DNA of 64,000 nt, taken from NCBI RefSeq assembly GCF_026151205.1, contig NC_087072.1, positions 919,375 through 983,374 on the forward strand, given 5' to 3'. Each line of letters starts with the position of its first letter. The stretch's first letter is position 1. The notes under the pieces were generated by a model that was not told the origin of the DNA, searched no databases, and saw only the letters and a list, made by a program, of their open reading frames with translations. The position numbers and the translations under genes were made by a program. Of this stretch, positions 1-12,617 are shown in pieces. The stretch comes from Bolinopsis microptera (taxonomy: Eukaryota > Ctenophora > Tentaculata > Lobata > Bolinopsidae).

Positions 1-1360
1 AATACTTAAATAAGATTGAAGGAGTGTCCCTAGATATGATTGAGGGGGGCTGTTTTTATCTGTATCAATACAATGTGCACCTCAATGACTGTAAATCAGA
101 CATTTTTGGCCGCCAAATTTTTTTAAAGGCCTAACTCAAAATTCTGTCCCAAAACTTAAGGTCATGAGACAATTCTACGTTGATTCTGAAAATTTCATGT
201 GAAAATATTGAAACCCTATTGAGTTCTATTGTTTTGAGCGAAGTCAGTTTGAGATATGGGCGATTTTGTTCATTTTTTGCGATTATTTGAACACAGAATC
301 CACAGTTAGGTAGATATTGAGCTGATAATCATAGAGAATGTGTAATATATGCTTACCTTCCATATAAAGTTGGTTTCATTCAAAAGTATTGATATTTGAC
401 CAATTTATGGACCAAAATCGATCAAATTTGGTGCGTATGCCCAAATATGGGCATATGGTTTTTGTTTTTATCCCATAACTCGGCCAATTTTTATCCAATT
501 TTGATAAAACTTGATATGTGGGTTCAGGAGACTAGTAGCTACAAGTAGAGCATCCCAAAGCATGGTTTTGGGCATGTTCAGGGTTTTTGACCAACCTATA
601 TTCTGGGGGTCGTATAGACCTATATTCTGGGGGCCCGTAAAATTGTGGTGGCCATAACTTTTTTCCAAATTGTCAGTTTGCAGATGTCTCGATGAAAAGA
701 TAGCTTAAAATAATACTTATACTCATACCAGTAGTCTTAATGGCATGTGTTGGACAGATTTTTGTCATGACAATTTTTCGCCATATTTACCCCTCTAGAA
801 AATGACAACATCGTTTAAATCTTTCGCTGTCATGACCAAATATACCAAAATACCTCATGTAGGTCCAAAATTTTTATCCAGAAACATTAGTTACATGTTT
901 TACTCCAACATAGCAGTAACAGATCCCATTAGTATCGCTTATCTTGGTTAGAACTGTATCCACTAACATGACCTATATTTTGGGGGCCACCTATATTCTG
1001 GGGGCCATATACCCGTACACTATATATTACTATACTATTATGTACACTATATATTACTATACTATTATGTACACTATATATTACTATACTATTATTTACA
1101 CTATATAAATTACCATATATCTGCCCCTCCCTCCTCTCACCGCACTGAAAGAAGTACAGCATACAATGACATGTCTCCAAGGAAGAGGCACAATAAGATA
1201 GAGAGTATAGAGCAATTGTGTACTTGATACGCATCATGCGCTCTCCTTATTGAGTATCTTGTGTAATGTGCAGTGTGCATGTTAATCTTCAGTATTAAAG
1301 TTAAATAGGTTAGTTTCTGGTAATATACAAATTATCAGAATATCAATATCTTCTCCCCAG
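1..1360. other. Non-coding stretch upstream of the first visible ABHD17 exon
   Basis: No exon is supported here; it is probably intron of the ABHD17 gene, whose N-terminal exons would lie to the left. Two copies of a short motif reading TATATTCTGGGGG (near 597-634 and 970-1003) and a roughly 27-bp AT-rich tandem repeat (about 1018-1105) are the only structures seen. The short open frames in this stretch are low-complexity and show no family resemblance. Confidence 0.5.
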
Positions 1361-2746
1361 CACTGATAAGATCGTGTTGTACGGACAGTCTATTGGCACA
1401 GTGCCCACGATAGACCTCGCCTCAAGGTACGAGGTGAGGGCTGCTATTCTCCACTCCCCCCTCGCCAGTGGACTGAGGGTCGCATGCCCTGATACTAAGA
1501 AAACTTGGTGTTTCGACGTTTTCCCCAGTATCGAGAAAATAGGTGAGGTTATTATTTCCCCAGTATTGAGAAAATAGGTGAGGTTATTATTTCCCAAGTA
1601 TATAGAGAAAATAGGTGAGATTATTATTTCCCCAGTATATAGAGAAAATAGGTGAGATTATTATTTCCCCAGTATATAGAGAAAATAGGTGAGATTATTA
1701 TTTCCCCCTAGTATATTGAGAAAATAGGTGAGATTATTATTTCCCCAGTATAGAGAAAATAGGTGAGGTTATTATTTCCCCCTAGTATATTGAGAAAATA
1801 GGTGAGGTTATTATTTCCCAAGTATATAGAGAAAATAGGTGAGATTATTATTTCCCCAGTATATAGAGAAAATAGGTGAGATTATTATTTCCCCAGTATA
1901 GAGAAAATAGGTGAGGTTATTATTTCCCCAGTATATAGAGAAAATAGGTGAGATTATTATTTCCCCAGTATTGAGAAAATAGGTGAGATTATTATTTCCC
2001 CAGTATTGAGAAAATAGGTGAGATTATTATTTCCCCAGTATAGATAAAATAGGTGAGGTTATTATTTCCCCAGTATAGAGAAAATAGGTGAGATTATTAT
2101 TTCCCCAGTATATAGAGAAAATAGGTGAGATTATTATTTCCCCAGTATAGAGAAAATAGGTGAGATTATTATTTCCCCAGTATATAGAGAAAATAGGTGA
2201 GATTATTATTTCCCCAGTATAGAGAAAATAGGTGAGATTATTATTTCCCCAGTATATAGAGAAAATAGGTGAGATTATTATTTCCCCAGTATAGATAAAA
2301 TAGGTGAGATTATTATTTCCCCAGTATAGAGAAAATAGGTGAGATTATTATTTCCCCAGTATAGAGAAAATAGGTGAGATTATTATTTCTTCATTTTCCT
2401 CATTGTTGTATATCTTTAGAATAATTCGATTATTTGTTGATATTGTTTATTGAGATTTGAACTATCCATTAATAGTGCACATGCAAATAACCATGACATT
2501 TCAGCGCACGTGCAAGCCCCCACCTTGATAATACACGGTACAGAAGATGAAGTGATAGACTTCTCAGCGGGGCTGCAGTTGTACGAGCGGTGCCCCAAAC
2601 CAGTGGACCCACTGTGGGTCGAGGGAGCTGGTCACAATGACATTGAGCTCTACGCTGTATACCTGGACAGACTCAAATCTTCCTGGAAAAGGACCTGGCC
2701 AACAAATGAGATAAGGCAGGGTGTTGTCATGGTGATTACAGCGTAG
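1361..2746 (+). CDS. ABHD17: ABHD17-type alpha/beta hydrolase (protein depalmitoylase), C-terminal two exons
   Basis: Exons are 1361-1542 and 2505-2746. The exon 1 acceptor is TTCTCCCCAG, its donor is ATAG|GTGAGG (phase 1), and exon 2 follows TTTCAG. The joined frame reads without gap across the junction. Exon 1 carries the nucleophile elbow GQSIG, then a segment ending [10 protein letters not shown]. Exon 2 carries [13 protein letters not shown], with the likely catalytic Asp, and WVEGAGHND, with the catalytic His. This order and spacing match the ABHD17/FAM108 family, serine hydrolases that remove palmitate from Ras and PSD-95 at membranes (family knowledge). The last about 15 residues, ending VVMVITA, diverge from the usual tail. 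The N-terminus with the cysteine-rich membrane anchor is outside the window or unrecognised. An AATAAA at 3447-3452 could be a distant poly(A) signal. The family call is strong; the paralogue cannot be assigned. Confidence 0.9.
1521..2390 (+). repeat. 35-37 bp tandem array derived from the ABHD17 exon end and 5' splice site
   Basis: About 24 tandem copies, the first being the end of the ABHD17 exon itself. Each unit contains TTTCCCCAG, then TAT(A/T)NAGAGAAAATAG, then GTGAG followed by TTATTATTT. Every copy thus repeats the last 14-22 nt of the exon plus its donor AG|GTGAG, preceded by a pyrimidine tract ending in CAG. The array fills most of the 962 bp intron. Copies differ mainly at TATTGAG, TATAGAG or TATATAGAG. 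Confidence 0.9.
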
Positions 2747-5700
2747 TCTTGGTAACACCCCTCTGACATGTGTTGTCACCATGGCAACACTATACTGTGG
2801 TCTCATGGTGAGCGCCGCCCTGGGTCACCAGCTCTCTTCAAATATACAATCTCAGATTTTCAGAATTGATTTTATTCAGACTCCTCCTCCATGTTAATCG
2901 GTATCTTTATCATTATATAATAGTGTGTCATCACTTGCTTTAGTTTAGCGTCCTTATTTTCCCGCTCCAAATCCAATGTGGTTATTTTGCTAAGCGTTCT
3001 TTGAATATATGAATAGTTATATTAAGTTAACAGCTGTTTATAACATCAAGTGAGACTGGGAGCCTCCGGGGAGATTAATATTATTGATGATCTTGTAACT
3101 CTCTCATGAGGGTCATGGTGTTTTAACTCAGAGTTGAACTCAGAGTTATATTGGAAGCTTTTAGCGCGAGACAGTCCTGGGAGTGCTATGTGAGAGTAGT
3201 GTAACTAGTAGTGTAACCATGGTAACTGAGAGTGCTATGTGAGAGTAGACGAGTAGTGTAACTAGTAGTGTAACCATGGTAACTGAGAGTACCGTGCTAT
3301 GTGTAAACTTTGTGTCTTTTCTCTTACAACCATCATCGTTCAAGACCCATTTTTAGCTGAAGGGAATTTAATGTTCAGTGTTTCAACTCTCAATCAAGTT
3401 TGTCATGTAACCATGGTAACGACTCTTTTAAATATTAATGAGGTAAAATAAAAGTTCGACAAGTAGACTGAAGACTCCCATAATTTACAGAAGTCAATTT
3501 AAGATTCTGAGGAAATTGGGAGGTCAGAGAACATTAACTCTGAAAATTAAAATTAAAGTTTGGGAGTCTGATTTAAGTTTCTGTAACCATGGTAACTCTG
3601 CGCGAGTATTGCTTGCGGAGTGTTTCTGTTGTCTATATCCCGGACCATTGTGTACCCTATATTATAATACATGAAGTAAGATGTACCTCCTATCCCGGTA
3701 CTGTACCCGATACTGTACCGGTACTGTACCTGGTACTGTACCCTGATGAGATGTCTGTTGTAAACGTTGGTAACATAGGCGGGACCAGACTAGCAATATA
3801 ATTGCTGTAATGACAAGTATAATGTTAGAGTAATTCGTCGATTTAATGTTATAATATTTTGTACCGAGTCATTAAATAATTAGTCATCATTATCTTACTA
3901 TTTTGAACTGGAATTTAATTTCGAGTAATTTAAACAAGAAGGGCACGTTGTTATGCATGGTCACAATTTAAGTGGGGGTATTGAATTTAACAATTCGTTT
4001 GATTAATATTTTGTAAATATTGAATGCATTGAATACGCGCTAAATTACCTGTAAATAATGGATCATTGAGCGACCTTCATTGAAGAATCTTTAAATGATT
4101 TTAAAATGTCGGATGAAATTAAGCATGTGATATCTCAAAGTAATGCAGAGTGCCAGCATTTATGTAATTAACAAAACTTGTTAAAATAATGATTTGGTCC
4201 ATTATGAAGCATCAATAGATTTGAAATTTACATTTTACCGCTAAATGAATCAACAAGAAGATATAATATGTTTTGTGTATTGTGAATGCACGGAAAAGAG
4301 ATTGATTTTAAAAGAGAGACAAGATCATTATGATGCTGGAGATATTAAACCTCTCTGCATACCGGGAGTTGTAAGAGGATGTTTGTGTTGTTGATCTCTG
4401 TCAATGATTTAAATGATATTTTCCTAAATTTTGTGTCGGTTAAATGTTAGGGAAAGGTCAGTGTTGCATTGTCCTAATTGTAATGCTACTTCGACGAGAA
4501 TACTATATGATATATTTAAGTTTCAATTGTTTTAAATAAATTATAGCGTTTAACTTGACTTACACATCCCGCTGAGAATTGAAACTGTTACGTGGGAGCT
4601 GAGAAATTACGAATAGTGAAATTAACCTCCATATTTGCAGATTAAAGATCAAAAAGTGTGAAATGAGTTCATTTCACAATTAATTCTCCTGTCATTTCTA
4701 GTTTTCCCGTCATTTCTACCTCTTAATATCGTATTATAACCTTTCCGTGGGAACAAGCAGAACCTCTCCAGGATTATATCGGAGACTACAAATTAAATAA
4801 GTGAGTCTAGTAGTGTAACCATGGTAACTAGTTAGTGAGTGTCTCACTATCTCACTGTCTGGTTGAGTAGAAATGGAAATATAATTATAATAATATCACC
4901 CTCTCTCAGATGATGAACTCACTGGTCATTACATAAAGCATATTAACTTATATTATTGGACCACATAACCGTAGCTCGACAGTTTGCGCTTATAAGGTCA
5001 AATCTGTTAAAATTCATTAGAATTTAGAGCTTTTAAAACGTCTTTGAACCCCTTAAAAGTGACAGCTCCGCGTACAAATCCTTCTACATCAGATGATCAG
5101 ACACTAGGTTTACCTAAGTAAAGGTATACGTATTATGAAGGAGTAAGTATATCTACTAGTGAATCCTTCTAATCCTTCAAATTCTGAGGAAATAACCCGA
5201 CCAGTCAAAATGAGGGAATATAAGTGGAACAGGAACAACCAAACTCGTGAATATTATGAATATGGTTTGAAATGTGTATACACATTGTTACATGTTACAA
5301 CATGATTCTAATTCAGCAGAATGTCACACTGCTACTATCCAAACAAGCGTTTGAGCACGTCTTCGAGCGAACAACACGTGATCTCTGTTAGATGGAAGTC
5401 TAACTTGTTACTCCTTCATAATACTTGTAGTTGTGGATAAACAACCGTTACTTACTCCCTTACTTGTTTTCTAGTCGAACACAAGTAACTTTATCGTTTA
5501 AGCAGACCAGGTTTATTTACTGTATGCAACATGCGTGCATTATGCATAATGCATACTGCATACTGCATATATTGCATAACCAGTTGTCCATCGCTGCTTA
5601 TCAAGCCATACAAATATTAATTGTAGATATATTGATGATGGAGTGATAGTTGGCAGCTAATAATATATAAATTTACCAGATGATGGAGTTTTTATAGAAA

Positions 5701-7002
5701 ATCTACTGTCTACAATAAAATATTACAACGTTAGTACGTGATATTTATAAATTATAACATAATATTAAGTTAGTCTACATACCAAATTAGTCTACATATT
5801 ATTTAAACATTTTAAACGTATTACATCATGATTATATTCTGATTATATTCTGATATTAGGTTAACAATATTCGTGGTATTACGATGTAACTCTTATATTA
5901 TTATTAATTATGCTAAAGTTGAATATTATCCTCAGCCTTCTCAACATACAATCTGCCATCCTCTCTGATATAATACAGTGTGATCAAATAAAATATTATG
6001 AAGGAGTAGGTCTAAAAATAGCTGCACTTTACGTGATTAGTTAACATAATATTACAGTTTTATTTTACGCTAAATACTTTCACAAACACAGCTGTATACA
6101 TTGTGTAACGTGTATACATAGCTTAGCGTGTACACGATGTACACACGATGTACACTAAAACACGGTGTATCCAACACTGCACTACATTATATCATGTGTG
6201 TTAATAATCACACCAGTTCCTTTTCTCCAGCAATATAAATATACAATTTAAATGAAAAGTTAAATATGGTATTTGTAATGGTATTTGTGCGTAGTGAGCC
6301 CTGGTATGTGCAGGAATTCACTGAATTAGCATCACCATAGTCAGAGGTGATATCTCAGTGTAGTAGTTATAGTAGTAGTAGTCCTGTTGTCCACTACTAC
6401 AGCACGTATCCCAGGAATGCAGTGACTTAGAGAATGTGAAGTATGTGGAGTTTAAACTGGAATTCACACACTCAGTAATTATCCGGTTTCTTGGTTTAGA
6501 CTCTAGAGAGTAACTCTAGAGAGCTGTAGAAATGTTTGATAAACTATTTACTCCTTGTGCGGGGTAGCTATCAGAATACATAGAAATCAGAAGAAACATT
6601 ATTTTGGTATATTCAGTTCTTTTCTACTGACCAGTGACCAGTGCAGTGACCATTGCTGACCAGTTACCAGTGCTATGATATCTCGTATCACTGACCAGTG
6701 CTATTTTAAGTTCAGAGAAATTGGAAAACTGAGCAAATTTCCAAACTGGGCTCATCATTTTATCAGAGACCACAATTTTAAAGAGTAGTTTATGGTAACT
6801 AATAGTGTAACTATGGTAACTAGTAGTGTAACTATGGTAACTAGTAGTGTAACTATGGTAACTGCCACAGTGGTAACCTTACAAAGTATTGATAACAGAG
6901 CTAACAGAGACGGAGAGGAAGCCAATCTATGGTATAACTCAGCATTCCACTAAATTTCATAGTTCAGTAATACATTATCAGCAAGTATAATGCCGGATCT
7001 CT
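2747..7002. other. Non-coding intergenic stretch with a recurring GTAACCATGGTAAC motif
   Basis: No gene is supported. The near-palindrome GTAACCATGGTAAC, or its variant GTAACTATGGTAAC, recurs at about 3213, 3270, 3407, 3582 and 4817 and four times at 6790-6860. Short words such as TATGAAGGAGTA also recur. The sequence is otherwise AT-rich and featureless to the eye. Confidence 0.5.
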
Positions 7003-7110
7003 CCTTGAATGGAATCAGACACTGGTCTCTAAATTCTACAAATCCAGCTTTGTATTGAATGGAATCAGACACTGGTCTCTAAATTCTACAAATCCAGCTG
7101 TGTATTGAAT
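7003..7110 (+). repeat. Two-copy direct repeat of about 51 bp
   Basis: The segment containing TTGAATGGAATCAGACACTG and ending AAATCCAGCT(T/G)TGTA occurs twice in a row and is followed by a partial third start. It is nearly identical between copies and therefore recent. Confidence 0.75.
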
Positions 7111-7248
7111 GGAATGTAAAATTACATTATTCAGCGAAAGTCCGTCAAGTGTAGAGAACGGTTGTCAAGTGTTGCAAGAAACACTCATCATTCTTTAGAG
7201 TTACAAGAGTTACAAGAGTTACAAGAGTTACAAGAGTACGAGTTCTTT

Positions 7249-7284
<36 letters not shown>

Positions 7285-7579
7285 GTCACGTCCGTCTATG
7301 TCCGCTTGTCTCATAGAATCCAAAAAGGACAGGACATAGGCGGACATAGGCGGACATAGGCGGACATAGGCGGACATAGACGGACATAGGCGGACATAGA
7401 CGGACATAGGCGGACATAGGCGGACATTAATGGACACCTAAATTGCTAAATAAAATGTTCAATTTTTGCTGTTATAGGGGGATCATGTTTTTTGTCCGTT
7501 CAATACCCTATATTTTCAAAACGGACAAAAAATAGTGCGGCAAAAACGGACAAAAATGGACAAAAACGGACAAAAATGG

Positions 7580-8965
7580 AAATAACATTTAGATGCTTCC
7601 TCCTCCTACTCTTCCTCCTCCTCCCCCTGGGTCTTCCTGATCTTCCTCAGTCCTCTTCCTCCTCCCCTCCCCAGTCCTCCTCCTCCTCCTAAGTCCTCCT
7701 CCTGGGTCCTCCTCCTGGGTCCTCCTCCTCCTCTTCATCCTCCTCCTCTTCCTCCTCAGTCCTCAGTCCTCCTCCTCATCCTTCTCCTCAGTCCTCCATC
7801 CTCCTCCTCAGTCCTCCCCCAGTCCCCCTCCTCCTCCTCCTATTCAGTCCTCCTCCTCCTCCTCCTCCTTCTCAGTCCTCCTCAGTCCTGATCCTCCTCC
7901 TCCTCCTCCTCCTCTTCCCTTTCAGTCATCCTCCTCAGCCATCCTCCTCAGTCCTCCTCCTCCTGGGTCCTCCTCCTCCTCTTCATCCTCCTCTTCCTCC
8001 TCGGTCCTCAGTCCTCCTCCTCCTGGGTCCTCCTCCTCATCCTTCTCATCAGTCCTCCTCCTCCCCAGTCCTCTCCCAGTCCCCCTCCTTCTCCTCCTCC
8101 TATTCAGTCCTCCTCCTCCTCCTCCTCAGTTCTCCTCAGTCATCCTCCTCAGTCATCCTCCTCAGCCATCCTCCCCAGCCATCCTCCTCAGCCATCCTCC
8201 TCAGTACTCCTCAGTCCTCCTCCTTCTCAGTCATCGTCAGTTCCTTCTGAGTCCTCCTCCTGAGTCCTCCTCCTCCTCCCTCTCAGTCATCCTCCTCAGT
8301 CATCCTCCTCAGCCATCCTCCCCAGCCATCCTCCTCAGCCATCCTCCTCAGTACTCCTCAGTCCTCCTCCTTCTCAGTCATCCTCCTCAGTACTCCTCAG
8401 TCCTCCTCCTTCTCAGTCATCGTCAGTTCCTTCTGAGTCCTCCTCCCCAGTCCTCTTCCTCCTCCCCTCCTCAGTCCTCCTCCTACTCTTCCTCCTCGTC
8501 CTCAGTCCTCCTCATCAGTCCTCAACAGTTCTCCTCCTCCCCAGTCCTCCTCCTCCTCCTGGGGCCTTTTCCTGGGTCCTCCTCCTCCTGGGTCCTCCTC
8601 CTCCTGGGTCCTCCTTCTCCTCCTCAGTCCTTCTCCTCCTCCTCCTCAGTCCTCTTCCTCCTCTTCCTCCTCCTCCTCCCTCTCAGTCATCCTCCTCAGC
8701 CATCCTCCTCAGCCATCCTCCTGAGTCCTCCTCCTTCTCAGTCCTCCTGAGTCCTCCTCCTGAGTCCTCCTCCTCCTGAGTCATCCTCCTCAGTTCTCCT
8801 CCTCCTCCTCCTAGGTCCTCCTTCTGGGTCCTCCTCCTCCTCCTCCTGGGTCTTCCTGATCCTTCTCCTCCCTCTCAGTCATCCTCCTCAGTCATCCTCC
8901 TCAGTCATCCTCCTCAGCCATCCTCCTCAGCCATCCTTCTCAGTACTCTTCAGTACTCTTCAGTC
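7580..8965 (+). repeat. 1.4 kb polypyrimidine tract (TCC/CAG-rich)
   Basis: The + strand is nearly all C and T, built from imperfect TCCTCC, CAGTCCTCC and CAGCCATCC words. Strand asymmetry this long favours triplex (H-DNA) or slippage. It forms the core of the hAT-like element. Open frames across it are compositional artefacts. Confidence 0.9.
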
Positions 8966-8974
8966 CTCAAAATG

Positions 8975-9140
8975 TTTGTCCGCTAATGTCCACCAATGTC
9001 CGCTAATGTCCACCAATGTCCATCCAAGTCCGCCAATGTCCGTCCGGGTCCGCCAATGTCCGTCCGAGTCCGCCAATGTCCGTCCGAGTCCGCCAATGTC
9101 CGTCCAAGTCCGCCAATGTCCGTCCGTGTCCGCCAATGTC
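8975..9140 (+). repeat. Subterminal repeats of the hAT-like element (GTCCGCCAATGTCC words)
   Basis: About ten units of GTCCGCCAATGTCC or GTCCGWGTCCGCC lie just inside the right end. The related CGGACATAGG array (7325-7430) lies inside the left end, in inverted sense. They probably serve as subterminal binding repeats; this is inference from position. Confidence 0.7.
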
Positions 9141-9220
9141 CCAAAAAACACGTCCGTTGTCTCATAGAATCCAAAAAGGACAGGACATAGGCGGACATAG
9201 ACGGACATGACACCCCCCCC

Positions 9221-10008
9221 TTTATTGGATCACACTAAACTGGTACTCATTGCAACATCTCGCTTCCAACCAGCACGGCTCACTAGTAACCACCCCTGCA
9301 GATTTCGTCGATTTCAGGTGCCGTCGGCACCATAAAAATTAAAAGCAAACATACATTTTTTCCCCTAAAATCGGACGCTTTCTGCGCAAAAAATTGACCT
9401 CAACAGAAAAAATTAAACATGGCTTCAAATCCAAATTTGAACCAGAGATTTTTCACTTTCTCTCGATAAACTCAATTTTCAACCCAAAATAAAGTCTCAA
9501 AGGGGTAAATTACTCAGGTCAGGATTGTAGGCAATGATTATGCCAAACTATACATTTTTGTAAATTCATTAAACTTTCAATTTAGCCTAAAACACCCTAT
9601 TTCGCAAAATTTTTCCGGGGGGCTGCGCCCCCCTAGCCCCCGCCAATGGGGTCCGCCCCTTACCTGGACCCCGCTGGGGGCCGCGCCCCCAGACCCCTGC
9701 CACAGCTTGCAGCTTCGCTCGCCGACAGCCCCCCCCCCCCCAAAGAAAAATCCTGGCTACGTGCCTGAGCAAAATATAGGTTTAGGGCTTTTCAGATGAT
9801 TTGGCTCCTCAACAGATACCGACGTACATAACGGTCAATATGTAGTTTAGGTTTACCTGGCCCGTAGGTTACGAATGTGCCCGAGGAGGAAAAAAAGCAA
9901 ACTTAAGAAAATTTCTCGGGAACTTAAAAGTTCACCTCAAAACGAAATCTGCACCTATGCTAGTAACACCCTGTCCCAAACCAAGAGTCAAGACGTGAAA
10001 ATTTGAGT
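9221..10008. other. Non-coding stretch with a GC-rich dispersed-repeat-like block
   Basis: No gene is supported. 9612-9745 is strikingly GC-rich against its surroundings, with GGGGGGCTGCGCCCCCC-type self-complementary words and a C15 run. This resembles a short interspersed or MITE-like repeat, but no terminal repeats or target duplication were found. Confidence 0.4.
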
Positions 10009-10009
10009 G

Positions 10010-10392
10010 TCAGGGCACTGGACACTGGGCACTGGGTACTGGGCACTGGGTACTGGGTACTGGGTACTGCACTTGGCACTGGGTACTGGGCACTGGGCAC
10101 TGGACACTGGGTACTGGGTACTGGGCACTGGGTACTGGGTACTGGGCACTGGGCACTGGGCATTGGGCACTGGGCACTGGGCACTGGGCACTGGGTACTG
10201 GGCACTGGGCACTGGACACTGGGTACTGGGTACTGGGCACTGGACACTGGGTACTGGGTACTGGGCACTGGGTACTGGGCACTGGGCACTGGGCACTGGG
10301 TACTGGACACTGCACTGGGTACTTGGCATTGGGCACTGGGCACTGGGCACTGGGTACTTGGCACTGGGCATTGGGCACTGGGCACTGGACCC
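10010..10392 (+). repeat. 7-bp minisatellite CTGGGYA
   Basis: Uninterrupted runs of CTGGGCA and CTGGGTA, with occasional CTGGACA or CTTGGCA, extend for about 380 bp. The G-rich strand is +. All six frames stay open because 7 is coprime to 3, so the apparent proteins here are spurious. Confidence 0.95.
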
Positions 10393-10879
10393 ACCTACCC
10401 AGCCCCAAATACCAGTTAACTCCGCGTAACCCTGCAATTTGTTAATCACCCAGAAGTTATTAGTGGTTACTCCAGACCTGGACCCCTAGATACTTGGGTG
10501 CGGTACAACAGGTACCTGGATAATAGTAAACTACTCTTAAAGTGAACTACTTTGTTAACCGCTTGCAATCTTAAACCGCACCGCAATATTTAACTTGCCC
10601 CAATTATTGTCCCACTTTATGAATACAATGCCCTGGATCCGGGGGTAAGTATGATTAACGGGGAGTGTACATCCTAGAATCTTAGAATCTTTTTTCCTTC
10701 ACTAATCACTTGCTATGTAAAAACGCGTTGTACGCTCTAGTTTAAGTTATTGGTATGCGCGGTATGTATGTGACCATGTCTTTAGACATTTCTGAATATT
10801 ACACATTTTCTCATGTAAGTTTGTAAATGAATGGTCCTCAGATCAGGGGTGTTCAGATACACCCCTGCCTCAGATATTC

Positions 10880-10972
10880 ACGTGACGTCATCACACCACG
10901 TGACGTCATCACACCACGTGACACCACGTGACGTCATCACACCACGTGACGTCATCACACCACGTAACGTGA
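10880..10972 (+). repeat. 18-bp E-box/CRE array, copy cluster 1
   Basis: About five copies of CACGTGACGTCATCACAC, which contains the palindromes CACGTG (E-box) and TGACGTCA (CRE). It sits between two copies of a segment reading AATGGTCCTCAGATCAGGGG (10829 and 10971), so the array interrupts or lies within a local duplication. Confidence 0.85.
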
Positions 10973-11474
10973 ATGGTCCTCAGATCAGGGGTGTACAGAT
11001 ACACCCCTGCCTCAGATATTCAGCCACTGGTAGATATTTAATACCATTAGAAGTTAGAAGTGAGGAATATTACTGTCTACAGTGTACGACATGATATTGT
11101 GTAAACCAAATGTTTAGAAACCTGAGCTGCAGAGAATGCAGAGAATGCAGACAGGCTTAACACGGCCAGCAGTCCGGACTAGTGACCACTATTAATGGAA
11201 TGTAAAATAAGGGCGTGCACAAATACCAGTTAAAACTCTCGTAATTAAGGGAGATGTTAACCTGGATGTTAACTAAACACTCACTAGTTTGACTAAACAC
11301 TCTTACACATGATATTAAACTCTCTGATGATATTAAATCATCCAGGGCCGTGTCCACACTCTACTGTAATTCTCCATCTATTAAGATTGTAAGCTTCATT
11401 GCACATTTCATGGGCTTTAAATCCATTTAGTGTGCTGTGTGGTACACGTCTGGGCAGATCTATAACAGTATAAT

Positions 11475-12030
11475 AATCAGGTTACTAACAAAGTAACCAG
11501 CTCTATAATCAGGTTACTAACAAATTAACCAGCTCTATAATCAGGTTACTAATAAAGTAACCAGCTCTATAATCAGGTTACTAACAAATTAAACAGCTCT
11601 ATAATCAGGTTACTAACAAAGTAACCAGCTCTGTAATCAGGTTACTAACAGAGTAATCAGCTCTATAATCAGGTTACAAACAAAGTAATCAGCTCTATAA
11701 TCAGGTTACAAACAAAGTAATCAGCTCTATAATCAGGTTACTAACAGAGTAATCAGCTCTATAATCAGGTTACTAACAAAGTAACCAGCTCTATAATCAG
11801 GTTACTAACAAAGTAACCAGCTCTATAATCAGGTTGCTAACAAAGTAACCAGCTCTATAATCAGGTTACTAACAAAGTAACCAGCTCTATAGTCAGGTTA
11901 CTAACAAAGTAACCAGAGCTATAATCAGATTTATAACAGTATAATAATTAGGTTACTAACAAAGTAACCAGCTCTATATAATCAGGTTACTAACAAAGTA
12001 ACCATCTCTATAATTAGGTCACTAATAAAG
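11475..12030 (+). repeat. 32-bp minisatellite
   Basis: About 16 copies of a unit reading CAGGTTACTAACAAAGTAAC then CAGCTCTATAAT. Copy variants include GTAATCAG and ACAGAGTAA. GTTAC and GTAAC words within each unit are mutually complementary and could fold. Confidence 0.9.
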
Positions 12031-12617
12031 TAAACTGGTTACTAACTATGTAACAGTCACCTGCTAATTATTCGTCTTACAAATGGGTTTACTACCACTA
12101 ACACACATATGACATAGCATATTATAACAATTACTATGTGATGTACAGTACACCATCTGTACAGGTATTGTAGTACTGTGGGAACTTGTTGCTGGTGTAC
12201 CATTGTGAAGTCATAACCATTAAAGTCCCTTGTCTATTGTAATTTGTAGTTTCACCAAAATGACGGCTCCATTTCAGTGCAGGCACCAGATAGTTGGGGG
12301 GGGGGGGGGAGGCACATGTTCGTAGGTACATTGCACATACAACAATGTATTACAATACTACATACAACATACAACATACAACATATTACATACAACATAT
12401 TACAATACTACATACAACATACAACATACAACATATTACATACAACATATTACAATACTACATACAACATATTACATATTACAATACTACACACTACTGG
12501 AGAAGTGTGCCTGGTAATGTACATTCTTGCTGAATGAAGTTTGATTGATGTAGGCGTGCAGGTTATGGTATAATAACATCCGACATATTGCAACATCCAT
12601 ACCACAAGTTGAAACTA
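12031..12617. other. Non-coding stretch with ACATACAACATATT repeats
   Basis: No gene is supported. A G12 run lies at 12297-12309. About 12350-12490 holds short repeats of ACATACAACAT and ATTACAATACT. Confidence 0.6.

Larger units (their letters stand above)
7254..9220. mobile_element. hAT-like non-autonomous element (MITE) with G-tract termini
   Basis: The left end is a long G run (7252-7283) followed by TGTCACGTCCGTCTATGTCC. The right end is the inverted counterpart, ending GGACATGACACCCCCCCC. TTTATTGG is present on both sides (7246-7253 and 9221-9228) as an 8-bp target duplication, the size made by hAT transposases (family knowledge). Inside each terminus lies a shared segment reading TCTCATAGAATCCAAAAAGG and arrays of the 10-mer CGGACATAGG or its complement, typical of subterminal transposase-binding repeats. 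There is no transposase ORF. The G-run makes the exact left boundary uncertain. Confidence 0.7.

Noticed and set aside
7162-9213. CRISPR-like direct repeats in the CGGACATAGG and GTCCGCCAATGTCC arrays
   Set aside because: No unique spacers; they are subterminal transposon repeats in an animal genome.
9960-10449. Open frames of 130-150 aa on both strands (periodic PSAQCPV or GTGHWVL peptides)
   Set aside because: They are translations of a 7-bp minisatellite; all frames are open by period, with no splice sites or family.
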